The translations under genes and the position numbers were made by a program. Below, in pieces: positions 37,380 to 49,610 of a stretch of DNA of 64,000 nt. The DNA lies in contig JBBCBC010000062.1 of the NCBI GenBank assembly GCA_037126765.1, forward strand, positions 1-64,000. The letters run 5' to 3'. Positions within the stretch are counted from its first letter, which is position 1; the number at the start of each line of letters is the position of its first letter. The notes beneath the pieces were generated by a model. It was not told the DNA's origin and made no database searches. It was given only the letters and a program-made list of their open reading frames with translations. The stretch is from Stenogyne calaminthoides. Its lineage: Eukaryota; Streptophyta; Magnoliopsida; Lamiales; Lamiaceae.

Positions 37380-40300
37380 TTAATCTTCAGCAGCGGTGGA
37401 TGGATCCCATCCGGGGGGTTTGATATCCGGCCAATCACCTCGGCATCCCAGTCTTACATACAAACTTTTTCTACCTTCAACACGACAGAGAGTATGCATG
37501 TAATATTACATACACAAGCAACTTCTCTCAGCAACACAATACAAAATTCCCATACCATACATATGCTCTATCAATCAAGATAATCTTTGGAATCAAGAAT
37601 GAAAAGACATTACCTGGAAGAGTTTTATCTGAGAGAAGCAAGCGTTTGAGAGCGCTGAGTGAAGCCTGTGCCACGGTTTTGGTGTAAGTGGGATCCCAAC
37701 CTCCAACCTTGACTACCACTTCCGCATTACTGTAACCTTCCACCCCAGCTTCGATGCTGTTCCTCGCCTCTTCTTTTGCTGATTCTTCATCTACACAACA
37801 TCACATTCATCATCAAATAATGTATACTATTAAATAGAAAATATCCTTATTGCATTAGTTTTCATGAACCTTCATTTTACTAAGCGAAAAGTGTACAATC
37901 ATAGGATTCATGAAACATCTCTTGAACACAGAGTTTGTTGTAGGTAATTAAGTTATCACAGGGATAATACGATGAGCTCAGTCCTACAAAGAACTACACC
38001 AACCCAACCTCTACAAATAGGTTACGAAATACCTCTACAGTTATGAAACCTCAAATGCTGGTGAATAATTTAAGCAATTTTACCACTTTTGATTAAATTC
38101 GAACGACTATATTTCAACAGGTATAGGGAGGAAGGATAAGGAGATTGTTACAACTGGAAAGTCAAACCGTCACTTTGGCAGAACCTATGGCAAAGGCTTG
38201 TCGAAATCTCGTCTAAGGTGCCCAAGTTTTCGCTATTTAAAATTGTCATTTCCTTCTCTGCACAAGATAAAGATATACCCAAAGTCACTTGTGAAGAATG
38301 CCCATTTGCTAAGCATCATCCCTCAACCTTTTCACCTCAATTGTATTATAGCTTCTAAACCGTGGCAATGCTTCATTGTGATGTGGAGTCTATCTAGGTT
38401 TAACAATTTTAAATCAAATGCATCACAACCACATCAATCATCATTCCAGGGTTTGTGGGGTATATCTTCTTAAAACTACCCTAATCTTGTTAGATTGATG
38501 GCTTCCAAAAAATGGCAAAAAGCTAAATTTCAGAATAATATCATGAGCCTTTCATAGTACGTTGGGAAAGATTATTTCAACTTAACTCTTAGGGAATTTT
38601 TTACTTACATCGGACTGCCTATCAAAATTCTTGCATGAGTACTCCATAAAGACCTTAGCTGAAGAGGGTTATAGTTGTTACTCACTGTTACTCTGCTTTC
38701 TATGGATGTAACTTTCTACAATACCATCCATACTTCTCCAACAAGTCCCTTCATGGAGAGAGTGACAAAAAGAAGTTTTTATGGGGACCCTCTTCCAATT
38801 CCTAAACTAATTCCTTGCCTAAATTACCAGCCTCCTGCTGTAACTATAACCATTAAGCCTGTTTGACAAAGAAAATTACAAATACAACTCAAAGTACTTA
38901 AACTGAAACAAGTAATGCTTAGCAGTTAGCACAAAGTGTGCCTAAGAGATAGTAAGAGAACCTGATGGAAAAACTCTGCAAAACTATGCAGTAATGTAAA
39001 GTAATGACCGAATATTATAGATACTGTCGAGGATGAAAATGAGAGATATACAAAACTTCGGGATAGTTCCCATCAGAACAGCTCTGCCAGGCTAAAGGCA
39101 GATCACAATATCTAACTCAAGTTTGCCCTCTACATTGTCCTAACCCCCTTATTTACGTAGTCAGGTTCCTCAATTATATCTCCTTATTTATACACATTTT
39201 TTCATTATTTCAGGCCCGAACTTATTTGCTGAAATTATGCAAAGCAATCAAACAAGTTGAGATCCTTTGCTTTTGTTCATTCACACCCTTCATTCTTCTT
39301 GCTGCCATCAGAGTGAAATTTCATCAAGGAGGAAATTGAAATGAATTGTTTTGTATGACCTATGATCCCAGGTCTTACAGCATCTCCTAGAGTCTCTTTA
39401 AAATGACGATACTCTTTGTTTTGAAGAATCTTTCCAAAAAAAACATCTCCAACCGCATTCTTTATTTTATCTTTTAACTTTAGAGATTATGTTTCACTCT
39501 CCAAATTTGGAGAGCCAAACAACTCTGTAAAATTAATTGCATTAAATGATTCATCACTTCCAATACTCAATTTATTGAAATTCTCAGATTGAATACACTA
39601 TTTTTTACAAATATGAGTGTTCATGCACACCTTGATTGTATGATTCTATAAATGTGTAATAAATAAACATGGGGAAATGAGATTAAAGATTAAATATAAA
39701 GAGTGTGTTGGAAGATGTCAAAAATATAGTTCTTTAAATTTAAATATGGTCTTTATTTTGCAAAAGATGCTCTTTAAATATAAAGAGACTCCTGGAGATG
39801 CTTTTAGCAATATAACTTAACCAAAAGTCTTGGAAATCTAATGCGTAGAAAGCTCATTGACAAATCATCCAATGCTTAGTATTTTCAGTTCAGCTACAGG
39901 GCTAGCCTAGAAAATCTGTGAAAAATCGAGCTAATTTAACAAATATGTAGTACGTACAAAATCCTGGGATCTGTTTGAATATGCCTCACTATTGGAAAAA
40001 TCTGACCAACGATCTGCACAAAGATGACATCCTATTCTACACTATAGCCTCAAGCGACTTAGGCGCGCCTCCTTTAACAACGACTATAATAATTGATAGT
40101 ATACTACAAGTGTATGAAGAATGTAAAACAAAAATCTTGGAGATGCTTTTGGATACAGTTTTCACAAAACAATTCTATTCTAAGAAAATATACCAGTTTT
40201 ACCATCTAATAGATGGACTAGTCACTGAGATTAGAATATACTCCTAAGATAACAATCAAGAAAAAGAAATATATATGCTTTGTCTATAAAGCATCTATAC

Positions 40301-43197
40301 AGATTGCTAAAATATTTCAGAGGAACAATTATCACCTATGGCTTCAGATTGAGACAGCCAAACAGAAAATCCCGCAAAAAGATGTTGCCATTTATTGGAA
40401 CTACTTTCAGCACCATGTGACCCTCCAATTGTTGCAATAACTGCTCTGGCTTGACTGGAAACTCTCATCATTTACGAAACAATTAGACTCCAACACCACA
40501 TGAACACATACAGAATATATGAGCAAATGTAAATGAGAATACATGTAAGTACCTGCTAAAACTTTCTAATACAACCCCTTCTGCTTCTGCAACAGCATTG
40601 TAGCCCTCTTTAATTGCCCCTGAAATTAATATAAAGTTGTTTGAACAAATATACAACAATATAGAAAATATATGGTTCACTAATCACTAGTGAAACATTA
40701 CATGGCTTATAATAGAGGAAAAAGTCCATCTTTCAGAAAAATCTAGTTTTTTTTCTGGTTACGTGTATCAGTTCAACAACCTTAAAATCAGTGACAAGCA
40801 ATATTTTAGTTACCAGAAATGGAAATTTCAGACATTCCTCTATTTGAATATATCTAACAAGGGGGATTGACAAACAAAAAGGATATTGTGTAATGATGAA
40901 ACTTGAAAGGACAAAATTTAATTTGAGATGTCAGATTTAAATCCTAATGTAGATGGAGGAAAGGGCACTTCCATTTAACTAGTTCCACCTCTTATTCCAT
41001 TTAACACTGATGAATGCAATTTATGTTGACATCGTGTAACCGCAAATATCTTCGAATTATCACATCTTATTCCAGAAACAAATTTCTGCAGATCTAATAT
41101 CTATGCTAAACAGAAAAAGATAACTCCCAAATATTTGACTGAATGCTGTAGCCACAAGGCAGTCTTTGTCCGAAAAGAGGTATACATAATTGCAGCCTAA
41201 CTGGGCCATGATTATGCCAAATTCTCGATGATTAAAATGACAAACATTTTTTGTTTTGACGTTGGAGGTATTCAGTCTTGATCTTGTTATTCACTAAAGC
41301 ACATGATACGTGAGAAATCCCCAGATAAAATCATGACCAGCGAAGAAGTACATTAGCTTAGTTGGCCTTGGCTTCTTTCTACTCATTTCTTCATTAGTTT
41401 TGAAAGATTGCTCAGAAAACGACCAGACAAAAGAGAAAGGCAGTTGATAAAAATCCTGGTTTTTATGAATCAATAAATTTCCAATTTCCCCTTACTCATG
41501 TCATGCAATGTCACATATTTTTTACCCATGCCAAAGTTGCTTTCATATAAAGGTGTGCCATCTTTTATTTTCATTTCAATAATCTATGAAAAGGCATTGA
41601 TTTTTACTAGTCATTTTACAACTCCAAGATAAATGAATTTGACAGTAAAAGAAAACATCGTATATGCTCTGTAGGTGTGTGGACGTGCGTAGAGAGAGAG
41701 AGAGAGAGAGCTCAACAAGCTCTTAAACTTACATGATTCAATAGATTGCTTGATATATGTTTCCAGGATCTCCTTTGTACTGAGTGGAGTATATCTACCA
41801 ACATAGAAGCATGAAATTCTTCAAGAACATATGGATATCCAACCAAGGAACTGAGCCTACCCAACTATGATAGTTTTAGTATTAAACACTAGAAATTTAA
41901 TCCAAGTTAAAAACAAGTACAGTTGGAACCATAAATCACCCTCAATATAAACAATATTTTTAAAAAAAAAGACCCTCCACATATCCAATAAATTGTCTTA
42001 TTTCCTAATTCTTTCCAATAAAGATGGGTGAATTTGATCCGATCAGAGACATCATTTCATGAACATCAATATGTCGAAGTAATGATGAAGGATGATTAAT
42101 GGGCATGAGTAACTGTGGGAAAATAAGAAAGCAATAGAAAGGATAAATATTAATCGTCCAAATATAAAACTAACAAGAAAAGTTTATCTCCAAAGAAGAA
42201 AAAAGGAGTCCATACCCAAGACCAACTGCTAATTCTCGAGCAATCTTGTAATTAATTTCTGTAGATTCTCCAACCAAAAAAAGTGATGTTCCTTTCAATA
42301 ATTGGATAACTCCTGTTGTTAAGGACTCCCAAGATTCCATGATGTCTGGCCATTTGAGTGCTGGGTCTTGCTTTTTCAAGTTAACTACAAGTTGAGCATC
42401 ATCTATATACCTGGTTGAAGAAGGAAGACATTTTGCAATTCAATAATAATATGGGTGGGTGTAATGATAATTCATAATTGGTGGTTGAATTCAGATACCA
42501 TATTGTTTCAGAAGGCTTTATCATTCCGTATAGTGTATTGGTGTCGAGGAGAGTGTTTGTATATCAGAACGCTCCACTCTAATTAACAAAGAGCTGTCTC
42601 TTGCATCTACAAAGATGTGCCCAGGACTTATGCTTTCGTCCCCAAGTTCCAATCTCAACTCCACCTCAGATGAATCATCATTAAACTTCATTAAACATGG
42701 ATGATTCATCAGTCATATCCAAATTTCCATTTTACATATTTTGATTTGAAGTAAATTGAGTAACTAAAATTGATAGCTAGTGATAAACCGAGTGATTTAT
42801 TTGCAAGGAAAACGTGAGTATGTATGTATGTATGTATGTATGTATCTGAATCGTTCCCCAGAAATGGAAGGTGAGAAGCAAAAGAATGCGATTATGTTCA
42901 ATCAATCCACATCAGAATGCAATTAGAGATTGAGTATCTGCTTGCTAGTATATAAAGCACAATTCATTCATTCATTACCTCGTAGTGGGTTGCATTCGTT
43001 GCGGAGGAAAATGGAGTGGTGGCGCAGAGCCTATATTTGTTGCTTCCACACAACAATTTATGAGGAGAAGGAGAAGTAGGATCAGGAGAGAATTTTTGGA
43101 CTTGGGTATGCATTGATAGTATATTATTATTGGTTGGATTTGGATTTGGAATTGGAATTGGAGGAGAGAAGAAGAGGATGTTCAGAGTTGAGGCCAT
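37380..43197 (-). CDS. SKL2: Shikimate-kinase-like protein 2, chloroplastic (CS domain plus degenerate kinase), one frameshift
   Basis: Exons (transcript order): 43197-42979, 42685-42499, 42410-42216, 41794-41733, 40619-40553, 40454-40336, 37790-37614 and 37474-37380, with GT-AG introns and phases that join. About 373 residues, close to Arabidopsis SKL2. The start MASTLNILFFSPP gives a Pro/Ser/Thr-rich plastid-transit-like N-terminus. A p23/CS-like segment follows (SSEVELRLELGDESISPGH), then the kinase fold from about 140 (LKWPDIMESWESLTTGV). The ATP-loop position reads LVGESTEINYKIARELAVG, so the canonical GSGKST lysine is absent, in keeping with loss of shikimate kinase activity in this family. 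The tail reads VVKVGGWDPTYTKTVAQASL and LGCRGDWPDIKPPGWDPS. In exon 2 one base is missing near 42545: the frame closes just before MIKPSETIW, which is open in the next frame. In Arabidopsis SKL genes act in chloroplast biology rather than the shikimate pathway. Confidence 0.93.
39379..39802. mobile_element. MITE in the large SKL2 intron
   Basis: Terminal inverted repeats of about 22 bases: AGCATCTCCTAGAGTCTCTT on the left, and on the right TAAAGAGACTCCTGGAGATG followed by CT, with two mismatches. Subterminal parts also mirror each other (TCTTTAAA and TTTAAATATAAAGAG). 424 bp, AT-rich, non-coding, in the 2.5 kb intron between 40336 and 37790. The TSD is not clear. Confidence 0.8.
41688..41710. 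repeat. (GA)n microsatellite
   Basis: About eleven GA units in an intron of the SKL2-like gene, 23 bases from the donor of exon 4. Confidence 0.9.
42817..42845. repeat. (ATGT)n microsatellite
   Basis: Seven TATG/ATGT units in the first intron of the SKL2-like gene. Confidence 0.9.
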
Positions 43198-43997
43198 CGT
43201 TGCCTTGCCTTCATTACCAACGGATAAATATACACATCCATACCCTATTCCCTTTTTACTTTTGCACATTTTATTAAATCAATTGTGTTTATATATTATT
43301 TTTATTTTTATATATTGAGATGGTCGGGTCGAGCTGAGGCTGGATTGAGTTGGGGTGATGAAATGAGGTATAGCTTATACAATTTTAGTAATATAACACC
43401 TTATTCTTTTGAAATTTATAACCTGTAAATAACTTATTTTAAGATCTAATAAGATGTTAAAACGTTTTATTTTACCAAATAAATATAGGGAATTTTTAAG
43501 CTCCATGTAATCTGAGCCAAAATAGACTCTTAGAGTTGCCTAATTTTGGTTGTTTGAGAGATTATGGTAGAGATTGATACTTGATATTGAAGAAGCATTA
43601 TGAGAAGGAAGAATTGAAAGGGAAATGATTGATATATTTGAAACCCATAGTCCATGAATGTGTATCTATAAGAAGAAATCACATATTGGGACCTCTAAAT
43701 TATTCAAATTTCATGAAAATGAAGTGTACAAAGAAGCTACCATCATGTTTGAGCTTTAAGAGTGTAGATGGAAACAGGCAAAAAGAAACAAATCGTAAAC
43801 TTAGAAGAATTTCAGACTGCGAATTAAGATTGTAATTCAAAATATTATTCCAAAATGAGGTCAATTGAAAGAAGGATATTATGTAGCATACAACTTCATC
43901 TGCAGATCATACATGTTTCACAAAAACCATTAAGTTAAACAAAAGATGGATGGAAAGGGTCGATCAAAGTTAAGAAGCTGAGTTTGCATCTTAGTTA
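43198..43997. promoter_or_regulatory. Promoter of SKL2-like gene and 3' flank of MBD4L
   Basis: Both neighbours are on the minus strand, so this 800-base gap holds the MBD4L 3' UTR (right) and the SKL2 promoter and 5' UTR (left). The minus strand shows an AT-rich TATA-like run near 43295-43315 (ATATAAAAATAAAAA). No other gene recognised. Confidence 0.5.
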
Positions 43998-46900
43998 TCA
44001 TTTACCACCGAGGAATTCCCAGTATTTTACGAGCATATGATCAACTGGTCGTACGCGTTCCCAGTTTCCAGTACAGAATATTGCATAAGCATCGGCAGCA
44101 TACCTGAATTTCAGAGTTGCAACAGAATATTTCTTCAATTTTTGTTTTCATATTTCAATGAATGTAAGTAAGCAAGTTAACTTACTTGCCAACACCAGTG
44201 AGATGGGTAACATGGGTCCAGGTGTGATCCAGATACTCTTGAGACAAACGTTGAATCCCGAGTGCCCTCTTCTTGTACAAACCTAGACTGCGTATTATCT
44301 CTTCAATCTTCTCCGTGGCAACCTCAGTAGCAGCCTTGGCATTCGGACAAAGCTGAAAAAGATTTGATAATACTCTCCCAGCCTACATGCAACCCATCAT
44401 CGTTATACAACAAATTCTTTTTCCTAAAGCGAAATGTAATACAAACAAACCGAGCCTTTAATCCTAAATAATTGGGGTAGGCTACATGAACCAATAGATG
44501 AATCACGTTGGATCGCGTGCTAACATGCAATACAGTAATTTAGAGTTGATGATTTCAACAAGAAATTTGAGAGAATATGCAACATACATGTCAGAAAAGC
44601 AAACAATAGTCTTGGGCAGAAGCATTATTATAGCATGAAATAGCACCCCAGCTCGACAATTTTCAAAATTCTTTCTACACCAGCATCACCTTATTATTAT
44701 ATTAAAAATTAATCACAGGAAACGAAATACATTGATTAGTATTTTGGAAATGACAGACCTGAAGACCAGTAGTCTGGTTAAGAAGCATACATATCACCAA
44801 AACCCTCCAAGGATCGAACCAGTGATCTTCTTGGAGGAGATTGAAAGGTGAGCGAGGGGGTATCCAAGTGTTACACGCAGTTTTTCTTAAATAAGCATCG
44901 TCTCGCTTCTGAGCAGTCGTGAGAACAGGACTGAGTGCTTTATTTCTTTTTTTCTCTTGAGTTTTTGAATCACCTAATAAAACCTTCCCATTATCTTCCT
45001 GCTTCCTTGCATCCAACTCAGATGTGATCTTCACTTGTGCATGTGCATTTGCAAAATAAGGTGACACCACTCTATCTTTTGCTATCTTGTGAACATCCTC
45101 ATCATCCTTCACAATTTTCATCTCCCCTGCCCCAACTCTTTCTGTCTTGTGCAACGAAGATTGGTGCATGCCAAATTTATTCTGTGATTTTCCACCTGTA
45201 TACATGAACCGAGAGAATAGATCGTCTAAGGAAGGCTTTTCTACGCTATCATGATTGAGGTTGAAATGCACTTCCCCCTCACCAACCCCATTTATTCTCC
45301 TCTTACTTTTCCTCTTTTTCTTATCTTTTTCTTCCAAACCTATGGCAGTCTCATTTCCAGATTGTGAAATTCCCTCCTCATCCTTGATACTACATTTCTT
45401 CATAAAATAAGGGGAAACAATGATTTCTTCTCTTTCCTTCTTTGCATCACAATCACAGGAAACCATACTCGCACTCCTCCAATCCTCCATACTTTTGTTC
45501 TCTACATCTTTTTTCCTATTCTTCTTCTTACTCTCGTCTGCATCTCCTACAACACTGGTCGAACCAATCTCAATATTCTTTTCAGATCCCGCACACTTGT
45601 TTATAAAATAAGGGGAAACAATAATTTCTTGTTTTTCCTTCTTTCGTTTTGTCTTCTTTCCATCACAATTAGACGGAAGCTGACTTGCACTTCTCCAATC
45701 TTCCACACTTTTGTTTTCTACATCTTTTTTCCTATTCTTCTTCTTACTCTTGTAACTCTCCTCTGCATCTCCTGCAACACTTGTCGAACCAATTCCAATA
45801 TTCATTTCAGACCCCGCACACTTGTTTATAAAATAAGGGGAAACAACAATTTCTTGTTTTTCCTTCTTTCGTCCTGTCTTCTTTCCATCACAATTAGACG
45901 GAAGCTGACTTACACTCCTCCATTCTTCCACCCTACTGTTTTCTACATCTTTTTTCTTATTCTTCTTCTTACTCTTGTGACCCTCGTTTGCATCTCCTGT
46001 TACATTGGTCGAACCAATTCCGACATTCTTTTCAGATTGAGAAAGTGCATTCTCCGTACACTTGTTCATAAAATAAGGGGAAACAATAATATCTTGTTTT
46101 CTCTTCTTCTTGTGTTCTCTCTTCTTGCCATTACCATCGAACAAAGGCTTAATTCCATAGCCCAACTCTTCCTTTGTATTGCTTTCTACAGTTGTTCTCC
46201 TCCATTTCTGCTTACTCTTCGGGCCCTCGTCTCCATCTCCAAGCCCCACTCTCACATTTTCATCAAATTGGGAATTCCTATTCTCATCATTAAAAAAAGA
46301 GGAAACAATTATCTCTGCATCCTCCTTGTTCATCTCTCCCTTCTTGCCATCACCATCCAAGGTAGGCTCAATTCCATAGCTTAAATCTTGTTTTATATTA
46401 GTTTCTACATTATTTCTCCTCTTCTTCCTCTTACTCTTGAAATTACGAGAATACCCACTCTCATCTATCATAACTATTTCTTGATTTTCCTCCATCCTCC
46501 CTCTCTTCTTCTCAACTGCAATAGCCTTGGTATCAATAAGGGTATCGAATCCAGAAAATTGCATATCTGCACTCTTTTTCTTCATCTTCTTTTTCTTATT
46601 CCGTTTATATACTTCATTTTCGTCACCACCATGTCTATCTTCCCTCAAACTCCCATCAAATTCATACAATACACTCTCACTCTTGACAGATTCCGCAATA
46701 GTTTCGGGTTTATATTTCTTTCTCCTCTCTCTATTGCTATTATTCCCCTTTACAGCCTCACCAACATTACATTCAATATTATTTTCCTTCTTTTTCTGCA
46801 TATTTACAATTTTATAGTTATCATCACATTTGTTGGGAAAAACACAAGGAATCGCTGAATTAGAGCATACCTGTGGAAATTTGGTGTAGATATTTTTCTG

Positions 46901-47008
46901 ATTAGGTTGTTGTATGACAATATCAACGGAATCAGAATTTAGCATCCTGGGCCTGGCCTCGCAGAATTGATCACGGAAGGGTTTATCGCCTTCCTCCCCT
47001 TCTCTCAC
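43998..47008 (-). CDS. MBD4L: MBD4-like HhH-GPD DNA glycosylase with expanded repeat region
   Basis: Exons 47008-44759, 44382-44186 and 44103-43998; phases join and no frameshift is seen. The product has 850 residues against about 445 in Arabidopsis MBD4L. Residues 715-850 form the glycosylase domain: WIPPRSPFNLLQED, LLNQTTG, the helix-hairpin-helix THLTGVGKYAADAYAIF and the catalytic Asp837 in RPVDHMLVKYWEFL. The family excises uracil and thymine from G:U and G:T mismatches in nuclear base excision repair; plant members lack the methyl-CpG-binding domain. The long N-terminal part is Lys/Glu-rich with many NLS-like runs (KKKKMKKK, KRKKRR) and contains VSPYF motifs at 309, 389, 464, 531 and 648, plus a degenerate copy (VSSFF) at 235. 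Units of 67-80 residues around the middle motifs are tandem duplicates. The start is the first Met after upstream stops. Confidence 0.93.
45390..46090 (-). repeat. In-frame tandem repeats inside MBD4L exon 1
   Basis: The marker ATAAAATAAGGGGAAAC recurs at 45402, 45603, 45828 and 46068, so units are 201, 225 and 240 bases, all multiples of three. Each encodes a basic stretch (KKNRKKDVENK), SxxLPSNCDGKK, then an IIVSPYF block and INKCAGSEKNI. The units around 45402-45830 are the most alike, indicating recent unequal exchange. Confidence 0.9.
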
Positions 47009-47655
47009 TTTTTAATATTTTTTAATTTAGATCATTCTGCATTCCACGTCTTTTGGTATTCTGCTCAAAATCTAGTAAAAACAAGAAAGTGAAAAATATA
47101 CGCGGGATTTAAAAAATAATAATCAAATTGAAAAAAATTAAAATTCAAAACGATTAAGATAAAATTAGATCTAAATTTTGATTAAAATTTAAAAAATAGA
47201 AGTACATGATAATGAATAAAAGAAAGAAGAAAATAAGAGACCATGGATGTTTTTACTTTTGAAAATGAAGATATGAAAGAATAGATATGGTGTTTGAAAT
47301 ATTTTTGTTTTCACACAAAAATCTATAAATTTTGTTACTATTTTTTTTTTTTTTGGAAAAAAGGAAAAAACCGTTAATTGTGAAAATATAAAAAAAAAAC
47401 TGATAAAAGTAATTAAGAAAAGAAAAATTAGGAGAAAATTAGAAATCTAAAATGAAGGATTGTATTTAGCCACGTAGAGGAGTGAGAAGATTGAAATAGA
47501 TGTAAAAGGAGATAATGAGAAAAATAGAAAATGAAGTGGTTACAAAAAAATAGGGAGATTTAATTAAAAATTAAGAATAGTGAGAAATTAAGATTTTGAG
47601 GTAGTAGCAGTAGCATATGAATAGTTGGAGGGCGCAAATATCTCCATATATCATA
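47009..47655. other. AT-rich upstream region of MBD4L
   Basis: It holds the MBD4L promoter and leader on the minus strand. A polypurine-rich stretch (about 47200-47600) is conspicuous, and a poly-T run lies at 47340-47355. No gene seen. Confidence 0.4.
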
Positions 47656-48048
47656 TATCATATATCATACTATATAAACACACAAACCATCCTACATTCA
47701 CCTAACCAAAGTTGACGCAGAAGCACGAGCAAGGTACGTATTTTTTTTCCCTTTTCCATTCACTCTGTATTATTCTCTTGGTTCAAAGTAATGTTGATTT
47801 GTTTATTTTGCTGATGCCGAAGATCTCAGAATCAGTTGCGATCTTTTGAATATGTTTTTGTTGACTGGACCTGGAGTAGGGTTCGGGGTTCCTCATCCCA
47901 CACTTCTTGGTAAACCGGAGAAAATGAAAACAATGGTTGACAACAAAACAGAGCTCCACCTGGTATTCATAAGTAGTGGTAGGATGCCCCCTTGGGAGGA
48001 ACACAATTCGTTCTGGGAGATTCTTGAAACGACACAACTTCTTTGATC
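47656..48048 (+). other. Possible small transcription unit divergent from MBD4L
   Basis: A TATA box (CTATATAAACACAC, about 47670), a short leader and a donor-like GAGCAAG|GTACGT (47734) precede an open frame of 66 codons (47846-48046, MFLLTGPGVGFGVPHPTLLG...). This is the layout of a short plant gene with a 5'-UTR intron, but the protein has no family I recognise and a chance frame is possible. Confidence 0.3.
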
Positions 48049-48337
48049 CCTTCACTCCAGAGGGAGTTTCATGTTTGCAACTAATACTTAATAATACACA
48101 ACTAATACATTTTAATCAAACAACTAATAATATTAAAAAATACACACAACATGCGAACCAGATGCACCATACACAACATTTTGTCTAATTTGATCAATCA
48201 AACAATTGGTAAAAAATATTAATCAAAGGAACATGTCCAATATGGAACGACCAAACCAAACTTATTTTACTCTATGTGAATAAAAAAAGAACTAACTTTT
48301 GACTTTTTATAAATTATTTACTTAGAACTAAAAAGAG

Positions 48338-48529
48338 TTGCACATGGGGTGGCGCATGAGTCGCACAACTCATGTCCTATCTAGTGGTGTGGGAGACCCA
48401 GATTCGATTCTCTTTGGGCACGAATTTAGAGTTATAGGAGTTATAAGGTGGACTGGTGATTTCGTGGAGTATTTGGGTGATTAGTGTACTAACTACTAAC
48501 AACTAACTTTGCCCGATAAAAAAAAAAAA
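48338..48529 (+). mobile_element. tRNA-derived SINE-like element
   Basis: An A-box-like TGGCGCATGAGTC (48350) and a B-box GATTCGATTCT (48401) are spaced as in tRNA-derived SINEs. About 100 bases of unrelated body follow, ending in an A-rich tail (GATAAAAAAAAAAAAG, to 48529). A TSD is not clear by eye. Confidence 0.6.
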
Positions 48530-48771
48530 GTGGTGTGGGATGAAAATTAATTTAATAAGAGTAAATATATTCTAAAATAACAAATTTTTATTTTTTTTAT
48601 AAAATAAGAAAAAAAAATAAGAGTGTGGACATTTCATTTTGGCATAAAAAAATTGGTGTCTTGATTAATTGTTCTTTTTTTTTTTACATGGAGGGATTGT
48701 ATCTATTCTCTAGAAGTAGTTATTTACCAGTAATATTTACCATCCAGATCTGCTAGTGATTATGATTAAAA

Positions 48772-49408
48772 TTAGTTTAGTGGCCGCGTGTTACGCGGTT
48801 TTCTAATTAAAAATTGCAACATTTTTAATAAATAATATATTTAATAATTAAAAATATAAATATGAATTAATAATTTTTTAAAGTGTATATTAGTAAATTT
48901 TCTTAAACCTTGGGATAAGATTATTGTGTCAAATATTATTTATCCATGTTAGTATGAAGTTGAAACCTACAAATCAAAACAAAATAAATTGACTAAGAAA
49001 AGACTAATAAATTAATTAATATGTAATAATTAAAAAAAATGAATGAATTATAATTTAAATACTTTTTCCACATAAAATATGTTAAGATATACATAAGAGC
49101 AATTATAAAATAAAATTATTTATTAAGAAATTAATAATTGAATATAATTCACACTAATATAAAATACATTTAGAATGAATATTTTATTTATCTTAAATTA
49201 AGTCAAACAAAAATTACCATAAAAAATATAGATGAATAATATTATATAGTTAAATAAAACATAAAATAATAAATATGAATTACACATTTTATAAAAATAA
49301 CACATAAAAATGACATGTGTAATCAAATTTCTCATTGAATGACACATAGGTTAAATTAACATGGAGTTGACACATCATGGAAAAAAAAACTCCCTATTAA
49401 TATATAGA
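48772..49408 (-). mobile_element. Non-autonomous Helitron
   Basis: On the minus strand it begins TCTATATATTAATAGGGAG after an A. It ends with a GC hairpin (CCGCGTAACACGCGG, complement of 48783-48797), then CCACTAAACTAA, with CTAA as the last four bases before a T. This fits all the Helitron marks: 5' TC, 3' hairpin about ten bases from CTRR, and insertion between A and T. 637 bp, AT-rich, no ORF. Confidence 0.8.
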
Positions 49409-49489
49409 TGAATATATAGGGGATAGGAGATTGTTTAGGATATACAAAAATATAATTACACATAGGATTTATTTTTAGTGACATGTAAA

Positions 49490-49610
49490 ATTTATTTTTA
49501 ATGACATGTACACCAAACTTCTCCTAGAATGACACATAGGTTAAATCAATGTAGAGTTGACACATCATCAAGAAAAACTCCCTATTAGTAATATAGGAGA
49601 TAGGGGATAT
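49490..49610 (-). mobile_element. Second Helitron 5'-end fragment
   Basis: About 105 bases repeat the 5' part of the Helitron beside it: the blocks ATGACACATAGGTTAAAT, AGTTGACACATCAT and AAAACTCCCTATTA recur in the same order and orientation with several differences. No second 3' hairpin is present, so it is a truncated or tandemly inserted relative. Confidence 0.65.

Noticed and set aside
45420..46860. Long plus-strand open frames opposite MBD4L exon 1 (up to 251 codons, hydrophobic)
   Set aside because: They are antisense shadows of a Lys/Glu-rich coding exon: AAG and GAA codons read backwards as Leu, Phe and Ser. No independent support.
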